Shown here piece by piece: positions 27,281 to 35,698 of a DNA stretch of 64,000 bases. Where the stretch lies: the NCBI GenBank assembly GCA_017536545.1, contig JAFXHF010000007.1, forward strand, positions 62,001 to 126,000, written 5' to 3'. The position numbers and the translations under genes were made by a program. Within the stretch, counting starts at the first letter, position 1. Each line of letters starts with the position of its first letter. The notes under the pieces were generated by a model that worked only from the letters and a program-made list of their open reading frames with translations, was not told the DNA's origin and did no database searches. The DNA is from a bacterium (GTDB lineage Bacteria; Cyanobacteriota; Vampirovibrionia; Gastranaerophilales; Gastranaerophilaceae).

Positions 27281-28114
27281 ATGCTAAAATTATTCAAAAA
27301 TACATTTAAAACTACAAATGATTGTATAATTATCGCAGCACCACTTATTATATTCTTATCTATATTGAGTTGGTATTATGAATATGCTGCGGATTCAATC
27401 AATACAACACCAAAACTAATACTTGCTTGTGTAACAATGTTCGTTATGGTTAGTGGTTTTATCGCAGCTTGGCTTTATATGACAAAAAAAACTATAGCAC
27501 TTTCCAAAAAGATTTTTGTGTTCGATAAAGATAGAGCTAGAGCACTGAGAAAACTAACAATGTCACTTCCAAACGGTATTGGAAGATTATTCTTACCTAT
27601 CATTGGAGTTGTGTCTATTTATATTCTTGCCTATACACTACTTTATTCTGGAGTAACTTATATAGTGACAGAATTTATTGGACCTATTGATTTTGATTTT
27701 TTTGATATGCAAACTCTTATGTTATCTACAGGAGAATTAGTTGAAGAAATCAAATCACTATCGGATAATGAAGTACTTATTATGGATTGCTGGTATGCAC
27801 TCATATCAATAGGCATTACATTGATCTCATTTATTACATTCTTTTGGATACCAGAAATTGTATATAATGAAAAAAATTCATTCAAAGCACTATACAATGC
27901 TATTAGAAATCTATTTAAAACATTTAAATCCTCACTATTATTATTTGCCTATACTTATTTACTAATTATTGCAATTACAGTATTAAATACGCTATTGATG
28001 TTTAACCCATTTTTATACTTCTTTGTTCTAATGCTGTACTATTATTTCTTAGTCTATATTGTTGTGCTATTATTTACATATTATGAGCAAACTTTCATCG
28101 ACAATCAACTCTAA
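27281..28114 (+). CDS. Polytopic membrane protein, unknown function
   Basis: The 277 residues contain about six hydrophobic helices (near 15-37, 45-67, 105-130, 170-190, 210-235, 245-268) separated by short basic and acidic loops, with an acidic loop around 140-165. I recognise no transporter or enzyme motif. It lies 10 nt after the activase-related gene and overlaps miaA by 32 nt, so it belongs to the sigma-gcvPB-miaA operon. Confidence 0.75.
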   Translation: MLKLFKNTFKTTNDCIIIAAPLIIFLSILSWYYEYAADSINTTPKLILACVTMFVMVSGFIAAWLYMTKKTIALSKKIFVFDKDRARALRKLTMSLPNGIGRLFLPIIGVVSIYILAYTLLYSGVTYIVTEFIGPIDFDFFDMQTLMLSTGELVEEIKSLSDNEVLIMDCWYALISIGITLISFITFFWIPEIVYNEKNSFKALYNAIRNLFKTFKSSLLLFAYTYLLIIAITVLNTLLMFNPFLYFFVLMLYYYFLVYIVVLLFTYYEQTFIDNQL

Positions 28115-28976
28115 GATTAAAGTAATTGCAGTTGTTGGCCCTACTGCGAGTGGAAAAACTGCGTACTCCATCGATTTAGCAAAACAAATTGATGGGGAAA
28201 TCGTTTCTGCTGATTCTAGATATGTATACAAAGGTCTTGATATTGGGACAGCAAAACCAACTTTAGAGGAACAGGATGGAGTCCCTCATCACATGATAGA
28301 CATTGTGAATCCTGAATTCGAATACTCAGTTGGAATATACAAATCCGAAGCTGAAAAAATTATCCGACAAATTTCTTCAAGAGGCAAAACACCTATTATT
28401 ACAGGGGGTACAGGCCTATACATTGACATTTTACTAAAAAACTATGAACTACCTAAAATTGCACCAAACCGAGAATTGCGTGACGATTTATATAACCGCA
28501 GTTCCGAAGAGTTATTTGGTATTTTGACAAAACTAGATAATGTTGGAGCTCAATCAATTGATAAAAATGACAAAAAGAAAATAATTCGAGCAATTGAAAT
28601 CATTAAAACAACAGGACAAACATTAAAAGATTCACGAGGAATTCAAGAATCAAATTATGAAATTGAATGGATTGGAAAGAATTTTGACAGAAAAACCCTT
28701 TACGAAAGAATTGACAAAAGGGTAGATATAATGGTTGATATGGGGTTAATTGAAGAAACTAAGGATTTATTAGAGAAACACGGTAGAATTCCAAATTTGA
28801 TTAACACAATCGGATATAGAGAAATCATTAGCTATCTTGATAACCAACAACCCCTAGAGGAAGCATTAAACTTACTAAAACAAAATACTAGAAATTATGC
28901 TAAACGACAATTAACTTGGTTTAGACGAAATCAAGATATAAAGTGGGATATTTACCCTGAAAAACTAAAAAAGTAA
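28083..28976 (+). CDS. miaA: tRNA dimethylallyltransferase
   Basis: MiaA adds a dimethylallyl group to A37 of tRNAs reading UNN codons. Starting at the ATG at 28083 (297 aa) it has the P-loop GPTASGKT (19-26), DSRYVYKGLDIGTAKP and GGTGLYIDILL. The C-terminal ends with TRNYAKRQLTWFRRN, all typical. An upstream GTG at 28059 would add eight residues but lies deeper inside the preceding gene. It ends exactly where the convergent YhcH-family gene ends, with no intergenic base. Confidence 0.95.
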   Translation: MSKLSSTINSKIKVIAVVGPTASGKTAYSIDLAKQIDGEIVSADSRYVYKGLDIGTAKPTLEEQDGVPHHMIDIVNPEFEYSVGIYKSEAEKIIRQISSRGKTPIITGGTGLYIDILLKNYELPKIAPNRELRDDLYNRSSEELFGILTKLDNVGAQSIDKNDKKKIIRAIEIIKTTGQTLKDSRGIQESNYEIEWIGKNFDRKTLYERIDKRVDIMVDMGLIEETKDLLEKHGRIPNLINTIGYREIISYLDNQQPLEEALNLLKQNTRNYAKRQLTWFRRNQDIKWDIYPEKLKK

Positions 28977-29423
28977 TTACACTCTAATCTTTACAACGGC
29001 TTTTTTTACAACTGATGATTTTTCATTTAATGCAACTTGAGGTGCATGAGCTTCATGTGGGTATATAAGTACGAAATTTGAACCATCAAGAGTAACAAAA
29101 TCTGCGTCAGAAACATCATCAGAATAAAATGTAATATCACGTTCAACACTGTATAGTTCCGCTTCAGATAGCCCTACCCTGTCTTTTATGTAAATTCTTT
29201 CAACACCATCTAATAGAAGTTGGATATCAATATATCTATCGTGAGATTCAAACTTTGCATCTTCTAGAAGTTTTGTAGAATAAGATTCAACGTTAACAAA
29301 ATCTTCATCGATAAGTTCATATCTCATGCATTCTGTATCCCTAGACAAACCTTTTATAAAATTAACGACATATTCTGGAATTTGCGAATAATTTTCAATA
29401 TTATCAATTTTATCAATAATCAT
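28977..29423 (-). CDS. YhcH/YjgK/YiaL (DUF386) family protein
   Basis: This family of small cupin-like proteins is linked to sialic acid or other sugar metabolism (YhcH) and to the beta subunit of evolved beta-galactosidase. The 148 residues show ESHDRYIDIQLLLDGVERI, which carries the putative metal-binding Glu/His, and NFVLIYPHEAHAPQVA with the second His pair. AGAGGAG lies 6 nt before the ATG. The gene lies just after the terminator of the prepilin operon. The substrate is not known. Confidence 0.85.
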   Translation of the reverse strand: MIIDKIDNIENYSQIPEYVVNFIKGLSRDTECMRYELIDEDFVNVESYSTKLLEDAKFESHDRYIDIQLLLDGVERIYIKDRVGLSEAELYSVERDITFYSDDVSDADFVTLDGSNFVLIYPHEAHAPQVALNEKSSVVKKAVVKIRV

Positions 29424-29435
29424 ACTTTCTCCTCT

Positions 29436-29462
29436 AAAAAGGGACTGGATAAACCAGTCCCC
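29436..29462 (-). terminator. Intrinsic terminator after the prepilin gene
   Basis: On the minus strand GGGACTGG pairs with CCAGTCCC around a 5-nt loop and is followed by TTTTT. It lies 20-47 nt after the prepilin stop codon and just before the YhcH-family start. Confidence 0.85.
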
Positions 29463-29482
29463 AATATTAACAAAACCAAACC

Positions 29483-32002
29483 TTAGAATGATTTAAGTTT
29501 CTTTCTCACTGATACGAAACAGTTGTAATGATCACAAGGATTACGAGATTCTTTACCATCAACATCTAGGTAATCAACACCAGTAAGTTTTTTAGAACTT
29601 GTACAACCGCCAGAGGTTGGACAATTTCCTGAAGTAAAGCCGTCACCACCATTAAATTGCAAACCTAAATTTAAGCAATATGGTGCGTATTTACTAACTT
29701 TACGAGCTGAGCATATACCTCTAGCATAAGATACTCCAGAAAAAGCAGTCTTTCTTACTCTAGCCTCATCAGTAGGTAAGTAATAGTAAACGTCAACAGG
29801 TAAGAATTTTTCACTATTACCACCATCATATAACAATTCAGGAGCGTCAGCACCTTTAGGTGCGTCTAGAGGATAAGCCGGATACACAGTACCGTTAGAA
29901 CCGATAAAGAATGGATAAACATCATCCCATAAAGTACCATCACCTTTATCTCCATCAATATCAACAAATACTGTAAATCCAGCAACTGCGTATGCTCGAG
30001 CGTCTTTTTTCCAATCTACACCAGGAGTAGCTGCAGCCTCAAGTGAAGAATAGTCAATAGTTGAACAACAAGTTCTAGCATCTGCAATTGCACCCGAATC
30101 TTTACTATCTTGATCAAGTACTAAACAAACATTTTCGTGTTTACAGAAATACCCACCCGCATTGTAACAAGCAATTTGAGTATTCTCAGTCAATTCTTTT
30201 CTAAAACACATATTTTGTGTTTTTGAAATATTATCTGCATAATATGATAAACCTGGAATTGAAGCAGCTTTATCACCTAAAATCCATAATTTTAGACCAT
30301 TTGCAAATTCAATATTAGGTTTAATAGATTTGAATGCACCAATTTTTGAATTTACAGAAAGGAATCTATTATTACCATCTTTATTTAAAGCCGCATTATA
30401 AACGTCATTATAAGTATCATGAGTTTCAGGATCACTATCAAATGAACCACAATACGAATCACTAATGTTCCAGTGTTCAGTTATCAATTCACAGAAACGT
30501 TTAGCTTGTGTAATTGGAGGGTTAACTACGCAAACCCCATCATCAGTTTTATGAGATCCTGCTGGGCAGAATTTCAATACACATTCAGAACATGAACTAT
30601 TCATCTCATAACCACTTACGCAAGTACATTTACATGATGAAGTAGAAGCTGGATCATATAATGATTTTTCAGGACAACAAGTATTTGAGTCTGGGTTAAA
30701 ATCTGTTGAACAACATTTTCCTTCTCCAGTATAAGCACCAGACGAGTTTTTCTTAGCATATGGTAAATCATTTGGGTTTGTACACTTAGCAACACATACT
30801 TTTTCACTATTTGTAGAAACTTCAAGAGTTGAATTTTTACATTGACAATCAATAGAGTGAGGAACACCTTTGTTAGTCATATTAATATACCCCTGAGTAG
30901 TACACCAATTTGCTTCAAATGTTGGAGCTTCGACATTATATTGTTCTTCATCACCAGGTTGAATGGTATAAGTATAGTCATATGTAACAGAACAAGTTCC
31001 TTCAGGGTCAGAAGTAGGTTTTGTAACAGCTTCTTCACCCTCAGTAATATTATCTTCAACATCATCTTCTGAATTAGATACTTCGTCTTGTGGACCAGTT
31101 ATTGCAGCGAAAAATTCAGACTGAGCTTTCCTTTTATAAGTAATACCATCAATTGTTTTTTGAGACGAACATGAATTTCTAAAAGTTGTTTCACAAAAAC
31201 TTTTAGCATTTGGAACCATAGCAGAACTATTTGCCATTAAAGCATTTGCAATCGTTGTATTATTAAGAGTACATACTTTTTTTGTTTCACCATTGTAGAA
31301 ATCATTTAAAACCTCGTGATTATTTAAAATTTCAACACCATTAGCTAAAATTATAAGTTTTTCATCTGCAGTTGGCCCAGTATAGCCGTTACAGTATTGG
31401 AAATCATATCTAGAATAATGCGTAGAGGTGTTAACAGTATTTTGAGTCTCTTCACCAGTTGTTTCGTCGACCTCTGTCTCAGTATAAGACCCTTCACTCT
31501 TAGGAAAAACATTTACTCTACCATTACCACATACTTGATATGCAAGCCACAAATCATCGTAAGTACTACTACTCCACTCGCCAAAAGGATATTCTCCAGT
31601 AAAAGTTTCGGCAACAGCTTTTGGTACAAATCGTCTTAAAATATAAGCTTGAGTATTAGTAAATTTTTTACTAACAGTAGCTAGCAAACCAGATATAGGA
31701 TTGCTTTTCTTATTCATTGCACGATATTTCTTAGCTTGTTCTTCTTTATTTACTTTGGCAATAACATCAGAAATAGGAGTATTATAAGATGTTGTATCTT
31801 CAGGATCACCTAGAGCTACAATTTGACCTGCTAATTTTTCAACCGTATTGTAAGCCAAATAATAAGAATATTCTTCAGCCTTATTTAACTGTCTATTTAT
31901 TACAGGCATAGTTGCCATGGCTAAAATAGCAACAATAAAGATTGCTATTAGAATTTCCATTAACGAAAATCCAGAATGTTTAACTCGATTTCTAAAATTC
32001 AT
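29483..32002 (-). CDS. Very large Cys-rich prepilin-like protein
   Basis: The N terminus carries a textbook type IV prepilin/pseudopilin signal: a short basic leader, cleavage at Gly11-Phe12, Glu at +5 (GFSLMEILIAIF) and a hydrophobic helix to about residue 35. At 839 residues it is several times the size of ordinary pilins. Residues roughly 345-505 are Cys-rich with many CxC, CC and CxxC pairs resembling EGF-like or knottin modules (CKCTCVSGYEMNSSCSEC). The C-terminal third has further cysteines and DG-rich loops. GGAGG lies 6 nt before the ATG. It is the last gene of the wecG-tkt operon. Confidence 0.8.
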   Translation of the reverse strand: MNFRNRVKHSGFSLMEILIAIFIVAILAMATMPVINRQLNKAEEYSYYLAYNTVEKLAGQIVALGDPEDTTSYNTPISDVIAKVNKEEQAKKYRAMNKKSNPISGLLATVSKKFTNTQAYILRRFVPKAVAETFTGEYPFGEWSSSTYDDLWLAYQVCGNGRVNVFPKSEGSYTETEVDETTGEETQNTVNTSTHYSRYDFQYCNGYTGPTADEKLIILANGVEILNNHEVLNDFYNGETKKVCTLNNTTIANALMANSSAMVPNAKSFCETTFRNSCSSQKTIDGITYKRKAQSEFFAAITGPQDEVSNSEDDVEDNITEGEEAVTKPTSDPEGTCSVTYDYTYTIQPGDEEQYNVEAPTFEANWCTTQGYINMTNKGVPHSIDCQCKNSTLEVSTNSEKVCVAKCTNPNDLPYAKKNSSGAYTGEGKCCSTDFNPDSNTCCPEKSLYDPASTSSCKCTCVSGYEMNSSCSECVLKFCPAGSHKTDDGVCVVNPPITQAKRFCELITEHWNISDSYCGSFDSDPETHDTYNDVYNAALNKDGNNRFLSVNSKIGAFKSIKPNIEFANGLKLWILGDKAASIPGLSYYADNISKTQNMCFRKELTENTQIACYNAGGYFCKHENVCLVLDQDSKDSGAIADARTCCSTIDYSSLEAAATPGVDWKKDARAYAVAGFTVFVDIDGDKGDGTLWDDVYPFFIGSNGTVYPAYPLDAPKGADAPELLYDGGNSEKFLPVDVYYYLPTDEARVRKTAFSGVSYARGICSARKVSKYAPYCLNLGLQFNGGDGFTSGNCPTSGGCTSSKKLTGVDYLDVDGKESRNPCDHYNCFVSVRKKLKSF

Positions 32003-32013
32003 ATTGCCTCCGT

Positions 32014-32838
32014 TTATTTTAATTCCATAATTGCTTTTTCGTAATCTTCTTTACCAGGAGCTTTACCATGCCACCCAGCATTATTTTCCATAAAACTTAC
32101 ACCTTTACCCTTGATAGTATTAGCAATAATTGCAGTAGGCACATCAGAAGACTTAGCCTCTTCTATTGCAGTGTAAATTTCATTCAAGTTATGACCATCA
32201 ATCTCGATAACTTTCCAATTAAATGCCTTAATCTTATCAGCTAAGTTATCAAGAGATTTAACATTTTCAGTAGAGCCGTCGATTTGCAAACGATTTCTGT
32301 CTATAATTGCCACTAAATTATTTAATCCACGATGAGGAGCTTGCATAAATGCTTCCCAAACATTGCCTTCCTGCAATTCCCCATCACCCATCATTACAAA
32401 AACATGAGCAGGGTTTTTATCTAATTTAAGAGATATTGCTACCCCACAGCCCATAGACAAACCTTGACCTAATGAACCTGTAGCAACTTCAACTCCAGGA
32501 CACCATAAAGACGGATGCCCTTGTAATCTTGTCCCTAATTTTCTAAACGATTTTAATTCTTCTTTTGGGATAAAACCTAATTGTGCAAGAATTGAATAGT
32601 AAACGGGTGAAACATGACCTTTAGAAAGAATAAACCTATCTCTAGCAGCATAATCTTCAGAGTGTTTACCACCTAAAGAATGTTTCATACATTTATGGAA
32701 CAATACTGTCAACACATCGCAAGCAGATAACGAACCACCAATATGGCCAGATTGAGCTTCATAAACCATATCTAATACATTGCGTCTATTTTCTAAACTT
32801 AGTTCTTCTAAATTTTTAATTTCTGTTTCAGTTAACAT
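32014..32838 (-). CDS. Transketolase, N-terminal (TPP-binding) subunit
   Basis: Split transketolases encode the pyrophosphate-binding half separately. This 274-residue protein has HIGGSLSACDVLTVL, ILSKGHVSP, and the TPP motif MGDGELQEGNVWEA followed by NRLQIDG. The ATG overlaps the stop of the upstream glycosyltransferase gene (TAATG), so its translation is probably coupled. The matching C-terminal half is at 53434, some 21 kb away on the opposite strand. Together they would run the non-oxidative pentose phosphate reactions. Confidence 0.93.
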   Translation of the reverse strand: MLTETEIKNLEELSLENRRNVLDMVYEAQSGHIGGSLSACDVLTVLFHKCMKHSLGGKHSEDYAARDRFILSKGHVSPVYYSILAQLGFIPKEELKSFRKLGTRLQGHPSLWCPGVEVATGSLGQGLSMGCGVAISLKLDKNPAHVFVMMGDGELQEGNVWEAFMQAPHRGLNNLVAIIDRNRLQIDGSTENVKSLDNLADKIKAFNWKVIEIDGHNLNEIYTAIEEAKSSDVPTAIIANTIKGKGVSFMENNAGWHGKAPGKEDYEKAIMELK

Positions 32839-33554
32839 TATCTGCAAATAAACCTTTCTTTACATACTCTCAATACAAATAACGGTAAAGTTGGGAAAAT
32901 ACGTTTGAACCTTTGAGGTTCTTTTATTGTTCTATAAAGCCACTCTAAACCTAATTTTTGATATATTTTGGGAGCACGGTTAACAACACCTGCCCATACA
33001 TCAAAACTACCGCCTAAACCTATCATAGTAGCCTTAGGTAAAACATCTTTTAAAGATTTAATAAAAAATTCCTGTTTTGGAGAGCCTAAAGCAACTAAAA
33101 CCAAATCTGGGGATGCTTTTGAAACCTGCTCAATAATTTCATTGTCATTATCAAAATATCCATCATGTTTATACACAATATTTAATTCAGGAATCTCATC
33201 TTTCAAATTTTTTGCAGCCAAATCAACAACATCAGGTTTTGCACCAATTAAAGCTACAGATTTACCAGCTTTAGAAAACTTAATAATAAGAGCTTTACCA
33301 AGTTCAACTCCAGGAATGCGTTTTACCTTGTGCCCCAAGATTTTTAAACCAATTTCAACACCAACACCATCTGGAACTACTAGTTCTGCACCATTAAGTA
33401 GTTTAGCAAAATCATCATTTTTACGAGCAGTTTCAATCATTTCAGGATTAATCGTAACAATCTGACCAGAGTTAGCAAAAGCATACTCTAGTGCCTCATC
33501 ATATGTAAAGCTATCAACCTCATAACCCAAGATTTTAACTAAGACTCTATCCAT
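32838..33554 (-). CDS. WecG/TagA/CpsF family glycosyltransferase
   Basis: Family members transfer ManNAc or a related sugar to lipid-linked intermediates of teichoic acid, enterobacterial common antigen or capsule. From the ATG at 33554 (238 aa) the protein shows ILGYEVDSFTYDEAL, ETARKNDDFAKLLNGAE, VVPDGVGVEIGLKILG, VALGSPKQEFFI, and GGSFDVWAGVVNRAP followed by LEWLYRTIKEPQR. All are characteristic. No Shine-Dalgarno is present. TATAAT at 33561-33566 is 6 nt from the ATG, predicting a leaderless mRNA. Confidence 0.93.
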   Translation of the reverse strand: MDRVLVKILGYEVDSFTYDEALEYAFANSGQIVTINPEMIETARKNDDFAKLLNGAELVVPDGVGVEIGLKILGHKVKRIPGVELGKALIIKFSKAGKSVALIGAKPDVVDLAAKNLKDEIPELNIVYKHDGYFDNDNEIIEQVSKASPDLVLVALGSPKQEFFIKSLKDVLPKATMIGLGGSFDVWAGVVNRAPKIYQKLGLEWLYRTIKEPQRFKRIFPTLPLFVLRVCKERFICR

Positions 33555-33560
33555 AAGAAC

Positions 33561-33566
33561 ATTATA
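33561..33566 (-). promoter_or_regulatory. -10 box of predicted leaderless promoter for the WecG-family gene
   Basis: TATAAT ends 6 nt before the ATG at 33554, which places the transcript start at the initiation codon. No convincing -35 is seen at 16-18 nt. Confidence 0.45.
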
Positions 33567-33587
33567 CCATATTATCAATAATTATGC

Positions 33588-33593
33588 TATAAT
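33588..33593 (+). promoter_or_regulatory. -10 box of predicted leaderless promoter for the 275-aa secreted protein
   Basis: TATAAT ends 6 nt before the ATG at 33600. It is only 21 bp from the opposing -10 at 33561-33566, and its expected -35 position overlaps that box. Confidence 0.45.
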
Positions 33594-33599
33594 TTTTAT

Positions 33600-34427
33600 A
33601 TGAAAAATTTAGCTATTAAGATAATTTTTACATTACTTATTTTCTTTTCATCTTTAGGATGTGTAAGAGCTGTAGAATTTGACGTCTTAGTACTACCAAC
33701 AGATATTTTTAATGTGTGCGATAACTATTTTTGCTTCCCTGAACCTTCTGAAATAGCTGCTAATTATGTTATTGAGGAACTAAAAACATTAAAAGCAATA
33801 AACACAATAGATACAGCTAATGTAAGACACAAACTAGAAACTAAACCCGAATTAAAACAAATAACTCAAGACATGTTGAAAAATTTTGAACAAACTGAAA
33901 AAATTGATTTTCAGGTTTTAACAGAGCTATCAAGAGAATTCAATGTAAAGTCAATCATAATAATTTCAAGCTATGCAATTACAGATAGATCAGCAACAAG
34001 AAGAGATTTGTGGGAAGTTTTAGAAATATCTAGTGCTTTCAAAATTACCTACCCATTTAACCTAACAACAACTGCAGTTTTAACAGACACAGTTAATTCA
34101 GTTGTTATGTGGAGCAACAAATACAACAAAACAGTATCAGACAGCAACGGATATTTCCTTGCTCTAAACCATGCTCAAGCGGCTTCTCATCTTGAAAAGA
34201 TTAAACAATACTATAGAAATAATGTATCTAAAAATATAAGCCAGAACGTTAATTTAAGATTTTTCCCAAAGGATGTCCGTACTTTCAGAGTTAAAAATCA
34301 AGAATCAAAACAAGATGAACCAACTTTTGTTCCAAACGCTTTAGATCATTTAATTAAACCTCAAATGATTAAAGAACTTGAAGATGGTCATTCAAACACT
34401 CATGATGATTTTATTTTTGAGTTCTAA
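33600..34427 (+). CDS. Exported protein, unknown function
   Basis: The 275-residue product has a signal peptide (LAIKIIFTLLIFFSSLGCVRA) with likely signal peptidase I cleavage at VRA-VE; the Cys in it does not fit a lipobox. The body starts as a Rossmann-like alternation (FDVLVLPTDIF) with a small Cys loop (VCDNYFCF). A conserved-looking strand VKSIIIISSYA and a segment TAVLTDTVNSVVMWSNKY follow, resembling periplasmic proteins that compute on stress or GNA1162-like folds, but I would not assign a family. The start lacks a Shine-Dalgarno. It is divergent from the wecG operon. Confidence 0.7.
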   Translation: MKNLAIKIIFTLLIFFSSLGCVRAVEFDVLVLPTDIFNVCDNYFCFPEPSEIAANYVIEELKTLKAINTIDTANVRHKLETKPELKQITQDMLKNFEQTEKIDFQVLTELSREFNVKSIIIISSYAITDRSATRRDLWEVLEISSAFKITYPFNLTTTAVLTDTVNSVVMWSNKYNKTVSDSNGYFLALNHAQAASHLEKIKQYYRNNVSKNISQNVNLRFFPKDVRTFRVKNQESKQDEPTFVPNALDHLIKPQMIKELEDGHSNTHDDFIFEF

Positions 34428-34569
34428 TTAACTTATTTTGTATTACTTTTGACTCTGATTTTATAAATTTTGATGTAATTGTATCAAAGTACTTAAAACT
34501 ATTAACCAAATCAATATAAGCAATAGTCATAATTACTGCAACAATTAATAGAAAAAATCGCTTATTCAT
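34411..34569 (-). CDS. Small single-span membrane protein, 52 aa
   Basis: An ATG at 34569 opens 52 codons encoding NKRFFLLIVAVIMTIAYIDL, one hydrophobic helix, followed by a basic and polar tail. The end overlaps the convergent exported-protein gene by 17 nt. TATTCT lies 6 nt before the ATG and there is no Shine-Dalgarno, matching the layout seen at other starts here. The coding call rests on composition only. Confidence 0.4.
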   Translation of the reverse strand: MNKRFFLLIVAVIMTIAYIDLVNSFKYFDTITSKFIKSESKVIQNKLIRTQK

Positions 34570-34635
34570 ACAAATAGAATACAAAATAAAAGAGTACATT
34601 TATCCGACAAAATAATTATACACATTATCAATATA

Positions 34636-34668
34636 AAAATAAAAAGGACCTTAAACAAGATCCTTTTT
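34636..34668 (-). terminator. Terminator of tRNA-Leu
   Basis: On the minus strand AAAAAGGA pairs with TCCTTTTT across an inner 12-nt loop, with further T-rich sequence after it. It lies immediately downstream of the tRNA 3' end. Confidence 0.7.
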
Positions 34669-34669
34669 A

Positions 34670-34756
34670 TGGTGCCGTTGGCCGGGGTCGAACCGGCACG
34701 AGGTTGCCCTCACAAGATTTTGAGTCTAGCACGTCTACCAATTCCATCACAACGGC
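34670..34756 (-). tRNA. tRNA-Leu (anticodon CAA), CCA encoded
   Basis: Read on the minus strand, the 87-nt gene has the acceptor stem GCCGTTG/CAACGGC with discriminator A and an encoded CCA. It also has a D arm (TGGAATTGGTAGAC), an anticodon loop ACTCAAAAT with anticodon CAA, and a long variable arm (class II, typical of Leu). The T arm is CCGGTTCGACCCCGG. It decodes UUG. It lies alone in a 434-bp stretch that otherwise holds a 52-aa ORF and the tRNA terminator. Confidence 0.95.
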
Positions 34757-34861
34757 TTATGACTTTATAGATTCATGATAACAAAAAAATATAAATTATC
34801 AAGAACTTTTTTAAACAGTTGAGCAATACATATTTTTTCACTTATCAGCGATAAAACATAT

Positions 34862-35650
34862 ATGAAAAATTTTATTATTATATTAGGAATTTTATTAACA
34901 AGCACCAACTTAGCAGCAGCAACAACATTCACAGGGGGTGTAACAAAAGTTGGTCAACAAGAAAGTAATCAAATTATTGATGCTCAAACAAAACAAGGTG
35001 TTGAATTTGCAAAAATCACTATACCTCAGAAAAACTTTAGGACATATTCAGATGCAAATGGTAACTTTGAAATCGAGCATGTACAAATAACCAACCCGAC
35101 AATTTTAAACATAGAAAAAGAAGGTTACAGACCATTTTCTATTACTATAAACAATAACGAGAGCTTAAATAATCCAATGAAAATCGAAATTGCAAAAAGT
35201 GAAGCAACAGATATTTCATTAGATACTCAAATATTGCATCTTGGAGATGACACATTTTCAAAAAACTCTGCAAATGCTTCTGATTTCCGACTCAAATCTA
35301 TTGGCCCATATTATTCAAAGGATTTTATAATGACAGAAAATGCAAAACGCAGTACAAATTACTTAGTTATAGGCTCAATTGTTGGATTAGATACAAAATT
35401 AGCAAAATCAATGGGGCAAAACAGAATTCAATATGCATATTCAAGTCCTGCAGAAATTTATTTTAATGGAAAACTTATTGGGGAGTTAAAAATAAATGGT
35501 GATGGACAAAGAGTAAAAATCCCAAACCAATTAATACTAGCAGAACAAGCAAACCAAATCACTATAAAAACAGGACAAAACCTAATGCCTAGTGACCATT
35601 TAGACTATGACGATATTGAAATTATGAATCTATCAATATTAAGCGAATAA
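34862..35650 (+). CDS. Exported protein with carboxypeptidase-regulatory-like domain
   Basis: The 262-residue product has a signal peptide (NFIIILGILLTSTNLAAA) and then a region that fits a CarboxypepD_reg-like beta sandwich (about 40-115: SDANGNFEIEHVQI, LNIEKEGYRPFSITI). The C-terminal half looks like a second beta domain with a carbohydrate-binding-like feel (AEIYFNGKLIGELKINGDGQ, then ITIKTGQN). No catalytic residues are seen. It could be a periplasmic or surface adaptor. No Shine-Dalgarno precedes the ATG. A shared terminator separates it from ftsZ. Confidence 0.7.
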   Translation: MKNFIIILGILLTSTNLAAATTFTGGVTKVGQQESNQIIDAQTKQGVEFAKITIPQKNFRTYSDANGNFEIEHVQITNPTILNIEKEGYRPFSITINNNESLNNPMKIEIAKSEATDISLDTQILHLGDDTFSKNSANASDFRLKSIGPYYSKDFIMTENAKRSTNYLVIGSIVGLDTKLAKSMGQNRIQYAYSSPAEIYFNGKLIGELKINGDGQRVKIPNQLILAEQANQITIKTGQNLMPSDHLDYDDIEIMNLSILSE

Positions 35651-35678
35651 AAAAGAGGTAACTAATGTTACCTCTTTT
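35651..35678. terminator. Bidirectional terminator between exported protein gene and ftsZ
   Basis: AAAAGAGGTAAC/GTTACCTCTTTT form a perfect 12-bp stem with a 4-nt loop, usable in both directions. Confidence 0.9.
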
Positions 35679-35698
35679 CACTTTGTTTAAAATCCTAA

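Noticed and set aside
32968..33465. 165-codon + strand ORF inside the WecG-family gene
   Set aside because: It is antisense to a well-supported glycosyltransferase and its composition mirrors that gene's codons.
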